A DNA stretch of 64,000 nucleotides. Origin: Bordetella petrii. Its GTDB lineage: Bacteria > Pseudomonadota > Gammaproteobacteria > Burkholderiales > Burkholderiaceae_B. Where the stretch lies: NCBI RefSeq assembly GCF_017356245.1, contig NZ_JAFMZZ010000001.1, positions 2,304,196-2,368,195 on the forward strand, written 5' to 3'. The notes below the pieces were generated by a model, which was given only the letters and a program-made list of their open reading frames with translations, was not told where the DNA came from and ran no database searches. Positions within the stretch are counted from its first letter, which is position 1. The number at the start of each line of letters is the position of its first letter. Made by a program: the position numbers and the translations under genes. Of the stretch, positions 36,212-45,945 are shown piece by piece.

Positions 36212-37200
36212 TTGGTGGCGATGCCCCGTTGCTTGATCAGCCCGCCCCATTTGTCGCGCTCGCGCTGCTCGAAGGCTGCCAGGTCGGCGCCGAACAAGGT
36301 GCCGGGCCGCGCGCCCATGCCTTCGAACTGGCGCGCCAGTTCGGGCGCCTGCAGGCCGCTGCGCGCGGCCTCGATCAGGGCGCGCACCACGGGCTCGGGC
36401 GTGCCGCGCGGCGCGTACAGCGCAAACCAGGCCGTCACGTCGAAGCCCGGCAGGCCCGATTCGTTGAAGGTCGGCAGGTCGGGCACCGACGGATCGCGCT
36501 GCAGCGAGGTAATGGCGATGCCGCGCACCCGCGAACCGTCGCGGAGCTGCGCCAGCGAGCCCGGCAGGTTGTCGAACAGCAAATCGACCTGCCCCCCGGC
36601 CACGGCCGGCAGCGACGCCGAGGTGCCCTTGAACGGCACGTGCAGCAGCTCGATGCCGGCCACCGCCTCGAAATAAGCGCCCGTCAGGTGCACCGACGAA
36701 CCCACCCCCGGCGAGGCGTATGTCAGCTTCTGTTCTTTGCGGGCCTTGGCCGCCTTGATGACGTCGGCCAGGGTCTTGAACGGCGACTGGGCGCGCACCG
36801 CCAGGATGTTGGGCGTGGTCGAGACCAGCGCGATGGGCACCAGGTCTTTGGCCGGATCGAACGGCATGCTGGCGTACAGGAACTGGTTGATGCTTTGCGT
36901 GCCGATGGTGCCCAGGCCCAGCGTGTAGCCGTCGGCCGCGCTGCGCGCCACGTGGGCCATGCCCACATTGCCGCCGGCGCCGGGCCGGTTCTCGACCAGC
37001 ACCGTCTGCTTCAGGCCGGGCTCCATGGCGTGCGCAATGGCGCGGCCGAAGATGTCGGCGGCGCCGCCCGGCGGATAAGGCACCACGACGGTGACAGGAT
37101 GGTCGGGGTAAGGCGCGGCTTGCGCGGCCGGCCCCAGGGCCAGCGCCAGCCCGGCGGCGGCCAGGCATTTCACGGCTAACAGCGGCAATGCGGAACGCAT
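36208..37200 (-). CDS. Bug-family substrate-binding protein
   Basis: This 330-residue periplasmic protein has a signal peptide ending in AAQA, then YPDHPVTVVVPYPPGGAADI, NRPGAGGNVG and VPFKGTSAS, the Bug signature set. AAAGGAG lies eight bases before the ATG at 37200. It is first in a two-gene operon with the SDR and divergent from the acyl-CoA ligase gene across a palindromic operator. It probably binds the carboxylic acid that the ligase activates; that link is inference. No TctAB genes are nearby. Confidence 0.92.
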   Translation of the reverse strand: MRSALPLLAVKCLAAAGLALALGPAAQAAPYPDHPVTVVVPYPPGGAADIFGRAIAHAMEPGLKQTVLVENRPGAGGNVGMAHVARSAADGYTLGLGTIGTQSINQFLYASMPFDPAKDLVPIALVSTTPNILAVRAQSPFKTLADVIKAAKARKEQKLTYASPGVGSSVHLTGAYFEAVAGIELLHVPFKGTSASLPAVAGGQVDLLFDNLPGSLAQLRDGSRVRGIAITSLQRDPSVPDLPTFNESGLPGFDVTAWFALYAPRGTPEPVVRALIEAARSGLQAPELARQFEGMGARPGTLFGADLAAFEQRERDKWGGLIKQRGIATK

Positions 37201-37286
37201 GGGGTGGTCTCCTTTGTTGTTGTAGCGGCCTGGCGGCGGGCCCGGCCCGGCCGCCTGGCTTGCTTGTTTCCCTGGCGGGTTTTCAA

Positions 37287-37310
37287 TAAAGTACTTAAAT
37301 ACGTACTTTA
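37287..37310. promoter_or_regulatory. Palindromic operator in divergent promoter of the GntR-controlled cluster
   Basis: TAAAGTAC at 37287-37294 and GTACTTTA at 37303-37310 are perfect inverted arms around an eight-base AT-rich spacer. The site lies between the Bug-SDR operon and the ligase-GntR operon, and its right end is the first base of the ligase ATG. The size and GTAC-centred arms fit a GntR dimer, and a GntR gene ends the right-hand operon. Confidence 0.72.
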
Positions 37311-38959
37311 TGAATATAACCACAACAATGTCCGTCCCCACAACATCCGCCGAAACCGGCGCGCCCACCTTCGCCGCCCGCCTGGATGCGCTGGCCCGCC
37401 GGCAGCCCGATGCCACGGCCCTGGTCGACCGCGGCCAGCCCTGGTCGGCGGCCGCGCTGCGCGATGCCGCCGGCCGCCTGGCCGCCGCGCTGGCGCAGGC
37501 CGGCGTGGGCCCAGGCAGCCGGGTGGCCTTGTGGCTGCCCAATTGCGCCGAATGGATCGTGGCCTTCCTGGCCTGCGCCCGCCTGGGCGCCGTGGCGCTG
37601 GCCGTGAACACGCGCTTTCGCGCGACCGAGGTAGCCGACATCCTGGGCCGCGGGCGCGCGCAATGGCTGGTGTACTGGCCCGGCTTCAAGGGCATCGACT
37701 TCGCCGCGATTCTGGACGACGTGCCCGACGACGCGCTGCAGGCGCTGCGCGGCGCCGTCGCGCTGGATGACGCAGCGGGCGGCGCGCCGGCCCGGCTGCG
37801 GGGCCGCCCGGTGCTGCCGTGGCGGCAGTTGCTGGCCAGTGCCGCCCCCGCTGTCGCCGCCGCGCCGGCCGATGCCGGCGTGCTGTGCTTCACCACATCG
37901 GGCACCACATCGCTGCCCAAGTTCGTTCTGCACGACCAGGGCACGCTGCTGCGCCACGGCGATGCCATCGCGCAGGCCTACGGCTACGGCGACGGCGCCT
38001 GCGTGCTGGCCGCGGCGCCCTTCTGCGGGGCGTTCGGCTTTGCCATGCTGGTGGGCGCCCTGGCGGCCGGCGTACCGCTGGTGTGCGAGCCGGTCTACGA
38101 CACCGCGCGCACGGCGCAGGCCATCCGCCGGCATCGCATCACGCATGCGTTTGCCAACAACGAAGCGCTGGCGCAGCTGTTCCAGGCCGGCCAGCCGGGC
38201 GACTTCGCCTCGCTGCGCCTGTGCGGCTTCGCCAGCTTCGCCCCCGCGCTCGACAACCTGCTGCAGCTGGCCGACGCGCACGGCGTGCCGCTGACGGGGC
38301 TGTACGGTTCCAGCGAACTGGTCGCCCTGGTGGCGGCCCAGCCGCTCGATGCCGCGCAGGGCGACGTCTCGGTGCGCTACCTGGCCGGCGGCCTGCTGAT
38401 CTACCCCCAGGCGCGCGTGCGCGCCTGCGACCCGCAAACCGGCGCCGTGCTGGCGCACGGGCAATCGGGCGAACTGCAGATCCAGTCGCCCAGCCTGATG
38501 CGCGGCTACCTGGACAACCCCGCGGCCACGCAGGCCGCGCTGACGCCCGACGGCTATTTCAAGACCGGCGATCTGGGCTACACGCTGGGGCCGCGCCAGT
38601 TCGTGTTCCAGGCGCGCCTGGGCGATTCGCTGCGCCTGGCGGGCTTTCTGGTGAACCCGGCCGAAATCGAGCGCCTGGTGGAATCGCTGCCTGGCGTGCG
38701 CGCCTGCCAGGTGGTGGGCGCGGTGCGCCAGGGCAAGACCGTGCCCTATGCCTTCGTGCTGCTGCACGACGGCGCCCGGCCCGACCCGGCCGGCTGGCAA
38801 GCCGCCTGCCGGCGCGCGCTGGCGGGTTTCAAGGTGCCGGCGGGCTTCCAGGTGCTGCAGGCGTTTCCGGCAGTGGAAAGCGCCAACTCGGTCAAGATCC
38901 AGAAGCACAGGCTGCGCGACATGGCCACCGCCCTGCTGGCGGAACCGGACGGCCGCTGA
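37310..38959 (+). CDS. AMP-dependent acyl-CoA synthetase/ligase
   Basis: The 549-residue enzyme has the ANL-superfamily motifs: the P-loop FTTSGTTSLPKFV, the GLYGSSEL adenine-binding region, YFKTGDLGY, and a C-terminal domain with NPAEIERLV. The usual catalytic lysine region appears as NSVKIQKHRL. It activates a carboxylic acid to its CoA thioester. The motif after the P-loop (FVLHDQG) is unlike long-chain FadD, so the substrate is probably an aryl or short acid. Start uncertain: the ATG at 37310 overlaps the operator, and a second ATG at 37328 is equally plausible; neither has a clear ribosome site. Confidence 0.88.
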   Translation: MNITTTMSVPTTSAETGAPTFAARLDALARRQPDATALVDRGQPWSAAALRDAAGRLAAALAQAGVGPGSRVALWLPNCAEWIVAFLACARLGAVALAVNTRFRATEVADILGRGRAQWLVYWPGFKGIDFAAILDDVPDDALQALRGAVALDDAAGGAPARLRGRPVLPWRQLLASAAPAVAAAPADAGVLCFTTSGTTSLPKFVLHDQGTLLRHGDAIAQAYGYGDGACVLAAAPFCGAFGFAMLVGALAAGVPLVCEPVYDTARTAQAIRRHRITHAFANNEALAQLFQAGQPGDFASLRLCGFASFAPALDNLLQLADAHGVPLTGLYGSSELVALVAAQPLDAAQGDVSVRYLAGGLLIYPQARVRACDPQTGAVLAHGQSGELQIQSPSLMRGYLDNPAATQAALTPDGYFKTGDLGYTLGPRQFVFQARLGDSLRLAGFLVNPAEIERLVESLPGVRACQVVGAVRQGKTVPYAFVLLHDGARPDPAGWQAACRRALAGFKVPAGFQVLQAFPAVESANSVKIQKHRLRDMATALLAEPDGR

Positions 38960-38961
38960 CC

Positions 38962-39705
38962 ATGCCCGCCGCCAAGCTCTATGCGCGCAGCCCCCAGCCG
39001 CTTTACCTGCAGATCGCCGCGGTGTTCCGCAGCAACATCCACAGCCGCCACTGGCGGCCCGGCCAGCAGATCCCGCCCCTGGAAGCGCTGGTCGAACAAT
39101 ACGGCGTGGCGCGCTCCACCGTGCGCCAGGCGTTCGGGCTGCTGGAAAACGAAGGCCTGATCCGCCGCGCGCGCGGCTCGGGCACTTTTGTGAACGAAGC
39201 CCTGCCGCACACCCCCACCCTGCTGATCCCCAAGAACTGGGAAGAAACCGTGGCCCTGAGCAACCAGCTGGGCACGGTATCGCTGATGGAATCGAGCGCC
39301 GACACGGCGCTGCCCGACAACCTGGGCATGCCCTGCGACCAGGCGCGCGACGGCCGCTTCCAGTATCTGCGCCGCGTGCACACCACAGACGCGGGGCCGT
39401 TCTGCTACAGCGAGGTCTACCTGGACAGCGGCCTGTTCCGCAGGCACCGCTCGCGCATCCGCAGCAGCACCGTGGCGCCCGTGCTCGACCAGTTCTACGG
39501 CAGCCGCATCACGCAGGCGCGCCAGGTGCTGCACGTGATCGAGGCCGGACGCGAATCGGCCGAAGCGCTGCACATTCCCGTGTCGGCGCCGGTGGCCGAA
39601 CTGCGCCGCTATGCCTGCATCGGCGGCCGCGTCGTTTATTTTGCGCGGCTGGAATTCCCGTTCCAGAAGATCCGCATGGAATTCGATCTGCTGCCCGCCC
39701 GCTGA
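38962..39705 (+). CDS. GntR-family regulator with UTRA domain (HutC type)
   Basis: The 247-residue protein has an N-terminal winged helix (LYLQIAAVFRSNI, QYGVARSTVRQAFGLLENEGLI, GSGTFV) and a C-terminal UTRA effector domain ending in YFARLEFPFQKIRMEF. It begins two bases after the ligase stop and is thus co-transcribed. It is the natural candidate for binding the palindrome between the two divergent operons, with the imported acid or its CoA ester as effector. Confidence 0.92.
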   Translation: MPAAKLYARSPQPLYLQIAAVFRSNIHSRHWRPGQQIPPLEALVEQYGVARSTVRQAFGLLENEGLIRRARGSGTFVNEALPHTPTLLIPKNWEETVALSNQLGTVSLMESSADTALPDNLGMPCDQARDGRFQYLRRVHTTDAGPFCYSEVYLDSGLFRRHRSRIRSSTVAPVLDQFYGSRITQARQVLHVIEAGRESAEALHIPVSAPVAELRRYACIGGRVVYFARLEFPFQKIRMEFDLLPAR

Positions 39706-40581
39706 TCAGGCGCCCGGCCGAAGCGCCAGGCGCACCGCCTCGTTGGCCACCGCCAGCCCCATGGCGGCCGTTACCATCACCACCGAGCCATAGCCGGCGC
39801 ACGACAGCCCCTGCGGGGCGGCGGCCTGCACCGCCGCGCCCAGGTCGTCGCCGGCCTCGGCGGCGCGCGCCCAGGCGGCCGGCAGGATGGCCGGCTGGTC
39901 GAACCACAGCGCCCGCACCCCCATGCGCGGCACCCGCTTGAGCGGCTTGCCGCGCGCGTCGCTAGCCTTGGGAAAGCCGTGCTGCCGGCGCAGGATATTG
40001 CGCAGCTTGGCCAGCAAGGCATCGTTCTGCGCCTGCGACAGGTCGCCGGCCCGCAGGGCCAGCGGGTCGGTCTTGCCGCCGGCGCCGCCGCACAGCAGCA
40101 GCGGAATGCCGCGCTGGCGCGCGTGCAGCACCATGGCGATCTTGGCCGCGGCCTGGTCGGTGCAATCGGCCAGCGCGGTGTAATAGCCCGGCAGCACCTG
40201 CTGGATGTTGCCGGGCTCGACAAAATCGTCCACCCGGGTCAGCGCGCACTCGGGGTTGATGGCCAGGATGCGCTGCGCCATGGCGTCCACCTTGGACTGG
40301 CCCAGGGTGGGCGTCAGGGCGTGCACCTGGCGGTTGATATTGGACTCGGCGATGTTGTCCAGGTCGATCAGGGTCAGGGCCCCCACGCCGCAGCGCGCCA
40401 GCGCTTCGGCCGCCCACGAGCCCACTCCGCCCAGCCCGGCCACCGCCACGTGGGCCTCGCGCAGGCGCGCCGGCGCATCGGGGCCGTACAGGCGCGCCAG
40501 GCCGCCAAAGCGGCGTTCGGCGTCGATCTCGCACAGCGCGCCGGCCTCGGCGGGGGATTGGGGGACGGGTGGAATGGACAT
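39706..40581 (-). CDS. tcdA: tRNA threonylcarbamoyladenosine dehydratase TcdA
   Basis: TcdA (CsdL) cyclises t6A37 in tRNA to ct6A using ATP. The 291-residue ThiF/E1-like protein has the nucleotide fold VAGLGGVGSWAAEALARCG, DLDNIAESNINRQ for adenylation, and ADCTDQAAAK. It lacks the rhodanese or MoeZ extension of other E1-like proteins. It ends immediately at the stop of the GntR gene, so the two are convergent with no gap. Confidence 0.9.
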   Translation of the reverse strand: MSIPPVPQSPAEAGALCEIDAERRFGGLARLYGPDAPARLREAHVAVAGLGGVGSWAAEALARCGVGALTLIDLDNIAESNINRQVHALTPTLGQSKVDAMAQRILAINPECALTRVDDFVEPGNIQQVLPGYYTALADCTDQAAAKIAMVLHARQRGIPLLLCGGAGGKTDPLALRAGDLSQAQNDALLAKLRNILRRQHGFPKASDARGKPLKRVPRMGVRALWFDQPAILPAAWARAAEAGDDLGAAVQAAAPQGLSCAGYGSVVMVTAAMGLAVANEAVRLALRPGA

Positions 40582-40827
40582 GGCGCGTATTTTCCCACGA
40601 TGCCGGAACCGGCGCCGCGCCGGCTGTGCCGTTGCAAGAACGACACAGGTGAATCATTGATCCAACATTTATTTTTTCGCCCAGCCACGCCGGCATCTGC
40701 GGCGATCTGCCATGTAACTGACCGCAGTCGCCTGCCAACGGGGCGGGTACGCCATGGACAGGCTGGCCGGTCCGCCCATGCCGCCGGGCGGCACATTCGC
40801 TCGACACTGCTGAAAGTTAGGGCCAGA

Positions 40828-42060
40828 ATGGCTGAAGTTAACGCCGTGTCCGCCCCACCTTCTTCCCCCTCGCCCCCTGCTCCCGCGGCGGAATTTTCCG
40901 GCGCGGGGCTGCTGTGCGTGGTCGCCATGCTGAACCACGTGGCCCTGACCGGCGGGCGCATCACCGTTTCCCTGACCGCCCTGCAACTGGGCCTGTCCAC
41001 CTTCGTGGTGGGCGGCCTGGTGGCGGTTTTCGCCGTCATTCCCATGCTGATGTCGGTGCGGGCCGGCCAATGGATCGACCGCGTCGGCGTGCGGCGTCCC
41101 GTCACGCTGGGCAACGCGCTGGTGGTCACGGGCACCGTACTGCCGTTTGCCTTCCAGACGCAGTGGGCCCTGCTGGTGGCGGCCTGCTGCATCGGGGTCG
41201 GCTTCATGCTGCACCAGGTGTGCACCCAGGACGTGCTGGGCCACGCCGAACCCCAGCGCCGGCTGCGCAATTTCTCGTGGCTGTCGCTGGCCATGGCCGG
41301 GTCGGGCTTCAGCGGCCCGCTGATCGCCGGACTGGCCATCGACCACCTGGGCTCGCGCCTGGCTTTCGGCATCCTGGCGCTGGGGCCGCTGGTGGCGCTG
41401 GCCGGGCTGCGGCGGCTGCAGCCGGCCCTGCGCGCCGTGGACAACAGCGTCGAGCCCGGGGCGCGCCAGGCGCAGCGCCGCCCGGTGGCCGAATTGCTCA
41501 AGCTGCCGCCGCTGCGGCGCATCCTGATGGTCAACACCATCCTGTCGGGCGCGTGGGACACCCATTTGTTCGTGGTGCCCCTGTTCGGGGTGGCCATCGG
41601 CCTGTCCGCCACCACTATCGGCAGCATACTGGCCGCCTTCGCGCTGGGAACTTTCCTTATCCGCCTGGCATTGCCCTTTATTCAGACGCGGGTGCGTTCC
41701 TGGACGCTGGTGCGCACGGCCATGGGGATCACCGCGGTGGATTTCCTGGTTTATCCGCTGTTCGCCGAAGTTGCCACCCTGATCGGGCTGTCTTTCATAC
41801 TGGGGCTGGCGCTGGGCTGCTGCCAGCCCAGCATTCTTTCGCTGCTGCACCAGCACACCCCGCATGGGCGCGCCGCCGAGGCGGTCGGCCTGCGCATGGC
41901 CTTCATCAACGCCTCGCAGGTCTCGCTGCCGTTGACCTTCGGCGCGCTGGGTGCGGTAATTGGCATCGCCCCCCTGTTCTGGGCCTACGCCCTGGCGCTC
42001 AGCGCCGGCGGCTGGGCCAATCGCCACCCCCCGCAAGACATCGAGACCCCCGCGCCGTGA
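40828..42060 (+). CDS. MFS transporter
   Basis: The 410-residue protein has about 12 hydrophobic helices with the loop 2-3 motif GQWIDRVGVRRPV characteristic of the major facilitator superfamily. A Pro/Ser-rich N terminus precedes the first helix. Substrate unknown; the lack of a regulator and the isolation give no hint. The open frame extends far upstream, but the ATG at 40828 is the first that gives a family-sized protein. The chaC-like gene follows closely. Confidence 0.87.
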   Translation: MAEVNAVSAPPSSPSPPAPAAEFSGAGLLCVVAMLNHVALTGGRITVSLTALQLGLSTFVVGGLVAVFAVIPMLMSVRAGQWIDRVGVRRPVTLGNALVVTGTVLPFAFQTQWALLVAACCIGVGFMLHQVCTQDVLGHAEPQRRLRNFSWLSLAMAGSGFSGPLIAGLAIDHLGSRLAFGILALGPLVALAGLRRLQPALRAVDNSVEPGARQAQRRPVAELLKLPPLRRILMVNTILSGAWDTHLFVVPLFGVAIGLSATTIGSILAAFALGTFLIRLALPFIQTRVRSWTLVRTAMGITAVDFLVYPLFAEVATLIGLSFILGLALGCCQPSILSLLHQHTPHGRAAEAVGLRMAFINASQVSLPLTFGALGAVIGIAPLFWAYALALSAGGWANRHPPQDIETPAP

Positions 42061-42086
42061 ATCCGCAGCCATCCGCCATTCCCGCC

Positions 42087-42698
42087 ATGCCCTTCCGCCT
42101 GTGGACGCCCGAAGAACGGCGCGCCTCGCTGGACGACGCCCTGAAACACTGGCGCCAGGGCGACGATGTCTGGGTCTACGGCTATGGCTCGCTGATCTGG
42201 CGGCCCGATTTTGAATACCGGGAACGCCGCCTGGCCACGCTGCGCGGCCACCACCGCGCCCTGTGCCTGTGGTCGCGGGTCAACCGCGGCACGCCGGAAT
42301 GCCCGGGGCTGGTGTTCGGGCTGGACCGCGGCGGCTCGTGCCGGGGCGTGGTGTACCGGCTGGCCGGCCAGGCCGTGCCCGACCATTTCCCGGCGCTGTG
42401 GGAACGCGAAATGTCCACTGGCGCCTACCTGCCGCGCTGGATCAACTGCGCCACCGACGACGGGCCGGTGCGCGCCCTGGTATTCGTGATGAACCGCGAC
42501 AACCCGGCGTACATCCGCGCCCTGCCCGAGGCCGAGCTGCTGGCCATCGTGCGCCGCGCCTCGGGCCGCTACGGGCGCTGCACCGAATACGTCATGCAGA
42601 CCGCGCACGCGCTGCGCGCCGCCGGCATCCACGACGCCCGGCTCGACCGCATCGCCCGGCGCCTGGAAGAGCAGGCCGACCCGCTGCCCGACAATTAG
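42087..42698 (+). CDS. Gamma-glutamylcyclotransferase ChaC-like
   Basis: The 203-residue protein has the cyclotransferase signature YGYGSLIWRPDF and a conserved glutamate in REMSTGAYLPRW. ChaC enzymes degrade glutathione to 5-oxoproline and Cys-Gly. The length matches ChaC. A GTG at 42057, overlapping the MFS stop, could start it ten residues earlier and would couple it to the transporter gene. It is unlinked to any cha transporter gene. Confidence 0.88.
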   Translation: MPFRLWTPEERRASLDDALKHWRQGDDVWVYGYGSLIWRPDFEYRERRLATLRGHHRALCLWSRVNRGTPECPGLVFGLDRGGSCRGVVYRLAGQAVPDHFPALWEREMSTGAYLPRWINCATDDGPVRALVFVMNRDNPAYIRALPEAELLAIVRRASGRYGRCTEYVMQTAHALRAAGIHDARLDRIARRLEEQADPLPDN

Positions 42699-42767
42699 GG
42701 TTATCCGCGATGGCGGTAAACTCGTAGCTCACCCGCCTTCCACCCAGCCCCGGCATTCCACGCATTC

Positions 42768-43400
42768 ATGTCTGTATCCGATCTGCGCCAAAGCTACGAA
42801 AAAAGCACCCTGCTCGAAGAATCGGCGGCCATCTCGCCATTCGACCAGTTCAGCCAATGGTTCGACCAGGCGCTGGCGGCCCGGGTGCCCGAACCCAATG
42901 CCATGACGCTGGCCACGGTAGACGCCAGCGGCCAGCCGGCGGCCCGCATCGTGCTCATCAAGGGCTACGACGCGCGCGGCTTCGTGTTCTACACCAACTA
43001 CGAATCGCGCAAGGGGCACGACCTGCTGGCCAATCCGCGCGCCGCGCTGCTGTTCTTCTGGCAGCCGCTCGAACGCCAGGTGCGCATCGAAGGCCGCGTC
43101 GAACACGTCTCGGCCGAAGAGTCCGACGCCTACTATCACAGCCGCCCGCTGGGCTCGCGCATCGGCGCCTGGGCCTCGCGGCAAAGCCAGCCGGTCACCC
43201 GCGCCGAACTCGAGGCGCGCGAACAGGAAACCCGCGCCCGCTACGGCGAGCAGCCGCCGCGCCCGCCGCACTGGGGCGGCTACCGGGTGGTGCCGACGCT
43301 GTTCGAGTTCTGGCAGGGCCGCCCGTCGCGCCTGCACGACCGCCTGCGCTACCTGCCCGACGGCCAGGGCGGCTGGGCCATCGACCGGCTCTCGCCTTAA
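42768..43400 (+). CDS. pdxH: Pyridoxamine/pyridoxine 5'-phosphate oxidase
   Basis: PdxH uses FMN and oxygen to make pyridoxal 5'-phosphate. The 210-residue protein has [39 protein letters not shown] split across the FMN-binding strands, and the C-terminal [12 protein letters not shown] that binds PLP. Length and order match the family. A flavin reductase gene follows after 22 bases, a sensible but unproven functional link. Confidence 0.96.
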   Translation: MSVSDLRQSYEKSTLLEESAAISPFDQFSQWFDQALAARVPEPNAMTLATVDASGQPAARIVLIKGYDARGFVFYTNYESRKGHDLLANPRAALLFFWQPLERQVRIEGRVEHVSAEESDAYYHSRPLGSRIGAWASRQSQPVTRAELEAREQETRARYGEQPPRPPHWGGYRVVPTLFEFWQGRPSRLHDRLRYLPDGQGGWAIDRLSP

Positions 43401-43422
43401 GGCCCCGTCCGTCTGGTCCTGC

Positions 43423-43935
43423 ATGTCCAATACCGCTCCCGATTTCGACGCACGCTTTTTCCGCACGGCACTGGGCCGCTTCGCCACCGGCGTCACCGTG
43501 GTCACCACGGCCGCGCCCGACGGCGCGCCCATCGGCCTGACGGTCAGCTCGTTCAATTCCGTGTCGCTCGACCCGCCGCTGGTGCTGTGGAGCCTGTCAC
43601 GCGGCTCGGCCTCGCTCGACATCTTCGAACACTGCGAGCGCTATGTGGTCAACGTGCTGTCGGCCGGCCAGGCCGCGCTGGCGCGCCGCTTTGCGCTGGG
43701 CCACACGCGCGAGCGCTTCAACGGCCTGCCGCGCGCGCAGGCGCCGGGCGGCACCCCCATGCTCGACGCGCACTGCGCGGCATGGTTCGAGTGCCGCAAC
43801 CGCAGCCGCTATGCCGAAGGCGACCACATCATCATGGTGGGCGAGGTGGAACGCTGCGGCCACAGCGCCGAAGCGCCCCTGGTCTTCCACGCCGGCGGGT
43901 TCGACCTGACGCCCGCCCACAAGCATTCCGAATGA
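43423..43935 (+). CDS. Flavin reductase family protein
   Basis: The 170-residue protein has the FMN-binding split-barrel of NAD(P)H:flavin reductases: [34 protein letters not shown] and a [10 protein letters not shown] core. Such proteins supply reduced flavin to monooxygenases, but no oxygenase is adjacent. It starts 22 bases after pdxH and ends just before the FAD oxidase gene, so the three may share a transcript. Confidence 0.9.
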   Translation: MSNTAPDFDARFFRTALGRFATGVTVVTTAAPDGAPIGLTVSSFNSVSLDPPLVLWSLSRGSASLDIFEHCERYVVNVLSAGQAALARRFALGHTRERFNGLPRAQAPGGTPMLDAHCAAWFECRNRSRYAEGDHIIMVGEVERCGHSAEAPLVFHAGGFDLTPAHKHSE

Positions 43936-43945
43936 TTCCATCCCC

Positions 43946-45055
43946 ATGAGCACTGATATCGACTGCATCGTCGTCGGCGCCGGCGTGGTCGGCCTGGCCG
44001 TGGCGCGCGCGCTGGCGCTGGCCGGCCGCGAAGTGCTGGTGGCCGAAGCCGCCGAAGCCATCGGCACCGGCACCAGCTCGCGCAATTCCGAAGTCATCCA
44101 CGCCGGCATCTATTACCCCGCCGGCAGCCTGAAGGCGCGCCTGTGCGTGCGCGGCAAGCAGCTGCTGTACGGCTACTGCGCCGAACGCGGCATTGCCCAC
44201 CAGCGGCTGGGCAAGCTGATCGTCGCCACCACCGACGCCGAAGCCGCCCAGCTCGACGGCATCGCCGCGCGCGCCCGCGCCAACGGCGTGGACGACATGC
44301 GCCGCCTGGACGCCGGCCAGGCCCGCGCGCTGGAGCCCGCGCTGCAATGCACGGCCGCGCTGCTGTCGCCGTCCACCGGCATCGTCGACAGCCATGGCCT
44401 GATGCTGGCCTACCAGGGCGACGCCGAGAACGCCGGCGCGCAATGCGTGTTCCATACGCCCATGCTGGCCGCGCAGGTGCGGCCCCAAGGCGGTTTCGAC
44501 GTGCAGTTCGGCGGCGACGAAGCCATGAACCTGTCGTGCAATGTGCTGGTCAACGCCTCGGGCATCCACGCGCCCACCCTGGCGCGCCGCATCCAGGGCC
44601 TGCCGGCGGCCAGCATCCCGGCCGAATACCTGTGCAAGGGCAGCTATTTCACGCTGGCGGGCCGGGCGCCTTTCTCGCACCTGATCTACCCGGTGCCGCA
44701 GCATGCCGGCCTGGGCGTGCACCTGACGCTGGACCTGGGCGGACAGGCCAAGTTCGGCCCCGATACCGAATGGATCCCCGCCGAAGACTACGCGCTGGAC
44801 CCGGCCCGGGCCGAGGTGTTCTATGATGCGGTGCGTACCTACTGGCCCGGCCTGCCCGACGGCGCGCTGGCGCCGGGCTACACCGGCATCCGCCCCAAGA
44901 TTTCCGGCCCGCGCGAACCGGCGGCCGATTTCGCCATCGCCGGCCCGGCGGCGCATGGGGTGGCCGGCCTGGTCAACCTGTTCGGCATCGAATCCCCCGG
45001 CCTGACCGCCAGCCTGGCCATTGCCGAAGAAGCCCTGGCGCGCCTGGCGCCCTAG
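43946..45055 (+). CDS. FAD-dependent oxidoreductase, L-2-hydroxyglutarate oxidase (LhgO) type
   Basis: The 369-residue flavoprotein begins with the FAD-binding fold [27 protein letters not shown] and continues with [15 protein letters not shown], a segment shared by the LhgO/YgaF group of the DAO superfamily. The C-terminal part has GYTGIRPKI. It would oxidise L-2-hydroxyglutarate or a similar hydroxyacid and pass electrons to the membrane. Substrate assignment rests on family resemblance only. Confidence 0.86.
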   Translation: MSTDIDCIVVGAGVVGLAVARALALAGREVLVAEAAEAIGTGTSSRNSEVIHAGIYYPAGSLKARLCVRGKQLLYGYCAERGIAHQRLGKLIVATTDAEAAQLDGIAARARANGVDDMRRLDAGQARALEPALQCTAALLSPSTGIVDSHGLMLAYQGDAENAGAQCVFHTPMLAAQVRPQGGFDVQFGGDEAMNLSCNVLVNASGIHAPTLARRIQGLPAASIPAEYLCKGSYFTLAGRAPFSHLIYPVPQHAGLGVHLTLDLGGQAKFGPDTEWIPAEDYALDPARAEVFYDAVRTYWPGLPDGALAPGYTGIRPKISGPREPAADFAIAGPAAHGVAGLVNLFGIESPGLTASLAIAEEALARLAP

Positions 45056-45081
45056 CGCCGTACCGATTTTTCTTGCACATC

Positions 45082-45936
45082 ATGCAGCACAACGACTACA
45101 TCCTGACCCTGTCCTGCCCCGACCGCACCGGCATCGTCTACCGCGTCAGCGGCCTGCTGTTCGAGCTGGGCTGCAACATTCTCGATTCGCAGCAGTTCGG
45201 CGACGACGAAACCGGCCGCTTTTTCCTGCGCGTGCACTTCAACCTGCCCGCGGCGGTGGCCGAGGCCGCCCTGCGCGAACAGTTCGGCACGCTGGCCGGC
45301 GCCTACGGCATGGACTGGCAGATTCACGACGCGCACCGCAAGGCGCGCCTGCTGATCATGGTCAGCAAGCAGGGGCACTGCCTGAACGACCTGCTGTTCC
45401 GCGTGCAAAGCGGCCAGCTGCGCGCCGAGATCGCCGCCATCGTCTCGAACCACAACGACTACGCCGGCCTGGCGGCCTCGTACGGCATCCCGTTCCACCA
45501 CCTGCCGGTCAGCGCCGACACCAAGGCCGAACAGGAAAAGCAGGTGCTGGCGCTGGTGGAAAGCCAGCAGATCGACCTGGTGGTGCTGGCGCGCTACATG
45601 CAGATCCTGTCGCCCGAAATGTGCGTGGCGCTGACGGGCCGCGCCATCAACATCCACCACAGCTTCCTGCCCAGCTTCAAGGGCGCCCGCCCCTATCACC
45701 AGGCCCATACGCGCGGCGTGAAAATCATCGGCGCCACGGCGCACTACGTGACATCCGACCTGGATGAAGGCCCGATCATCGAGCAGGACATCGAGCGTGT
45801 CGACCACACCATGACCGCCCAAGACCTGACCCAGGTCGGCAGCGACGTCGAATCGCTGGTGCTGGCGCGCGCGGTGCGCAGCCACGTCGAGCACCGCATC
45901 CTGCTCAACCGCAACAAGACCGTGGTGTTCCGGTAA
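45082..45936 (+). CDS. purU: Formyltetrahydrofolate deformylase
   Basis: PurU hydrolyses 10-formyl-THF to formate and THF. The 284-residue protein has an N-terminal ACT-like domain (about 1-90; LSCPDRTGIVYRVSG). A formyltransferase domain follows with the active-site elements SNHNDY, IHHSFLPSFKGARPYHQAH and GATAHYVTSDLDEGPII. Although the frame also opens with a TTG at 45073, the ATG at 45082 fits the family start. Confidence 0.95.
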   Translation: MQHNDYILTLSCPDRTGIVYRVSGLLFELGCNILDSQQFGDDETGRFFLRVHFNLPAAVAEAALREQFGTLAGAYGMDWQIHDAHRKARLLIMVSKQGHCLNDLLFRVQSGQLRAEIAAIVSNHNDYAGLAASYGIPFHHLPVSADTKAEQEKQVLALVESQQIDLVVLARYMQILSPEMCVALTGRAINIHHSFLPSFKGARPYHQAHTRGVKIIGATAHYVTSDLDEGPIIEQDIERVDHTMTAQDLTQVGSDVESLVLARAVRSHVEHRILLNRNKTVVFR

Positions 45937-45945
45937 GCCACTGAC

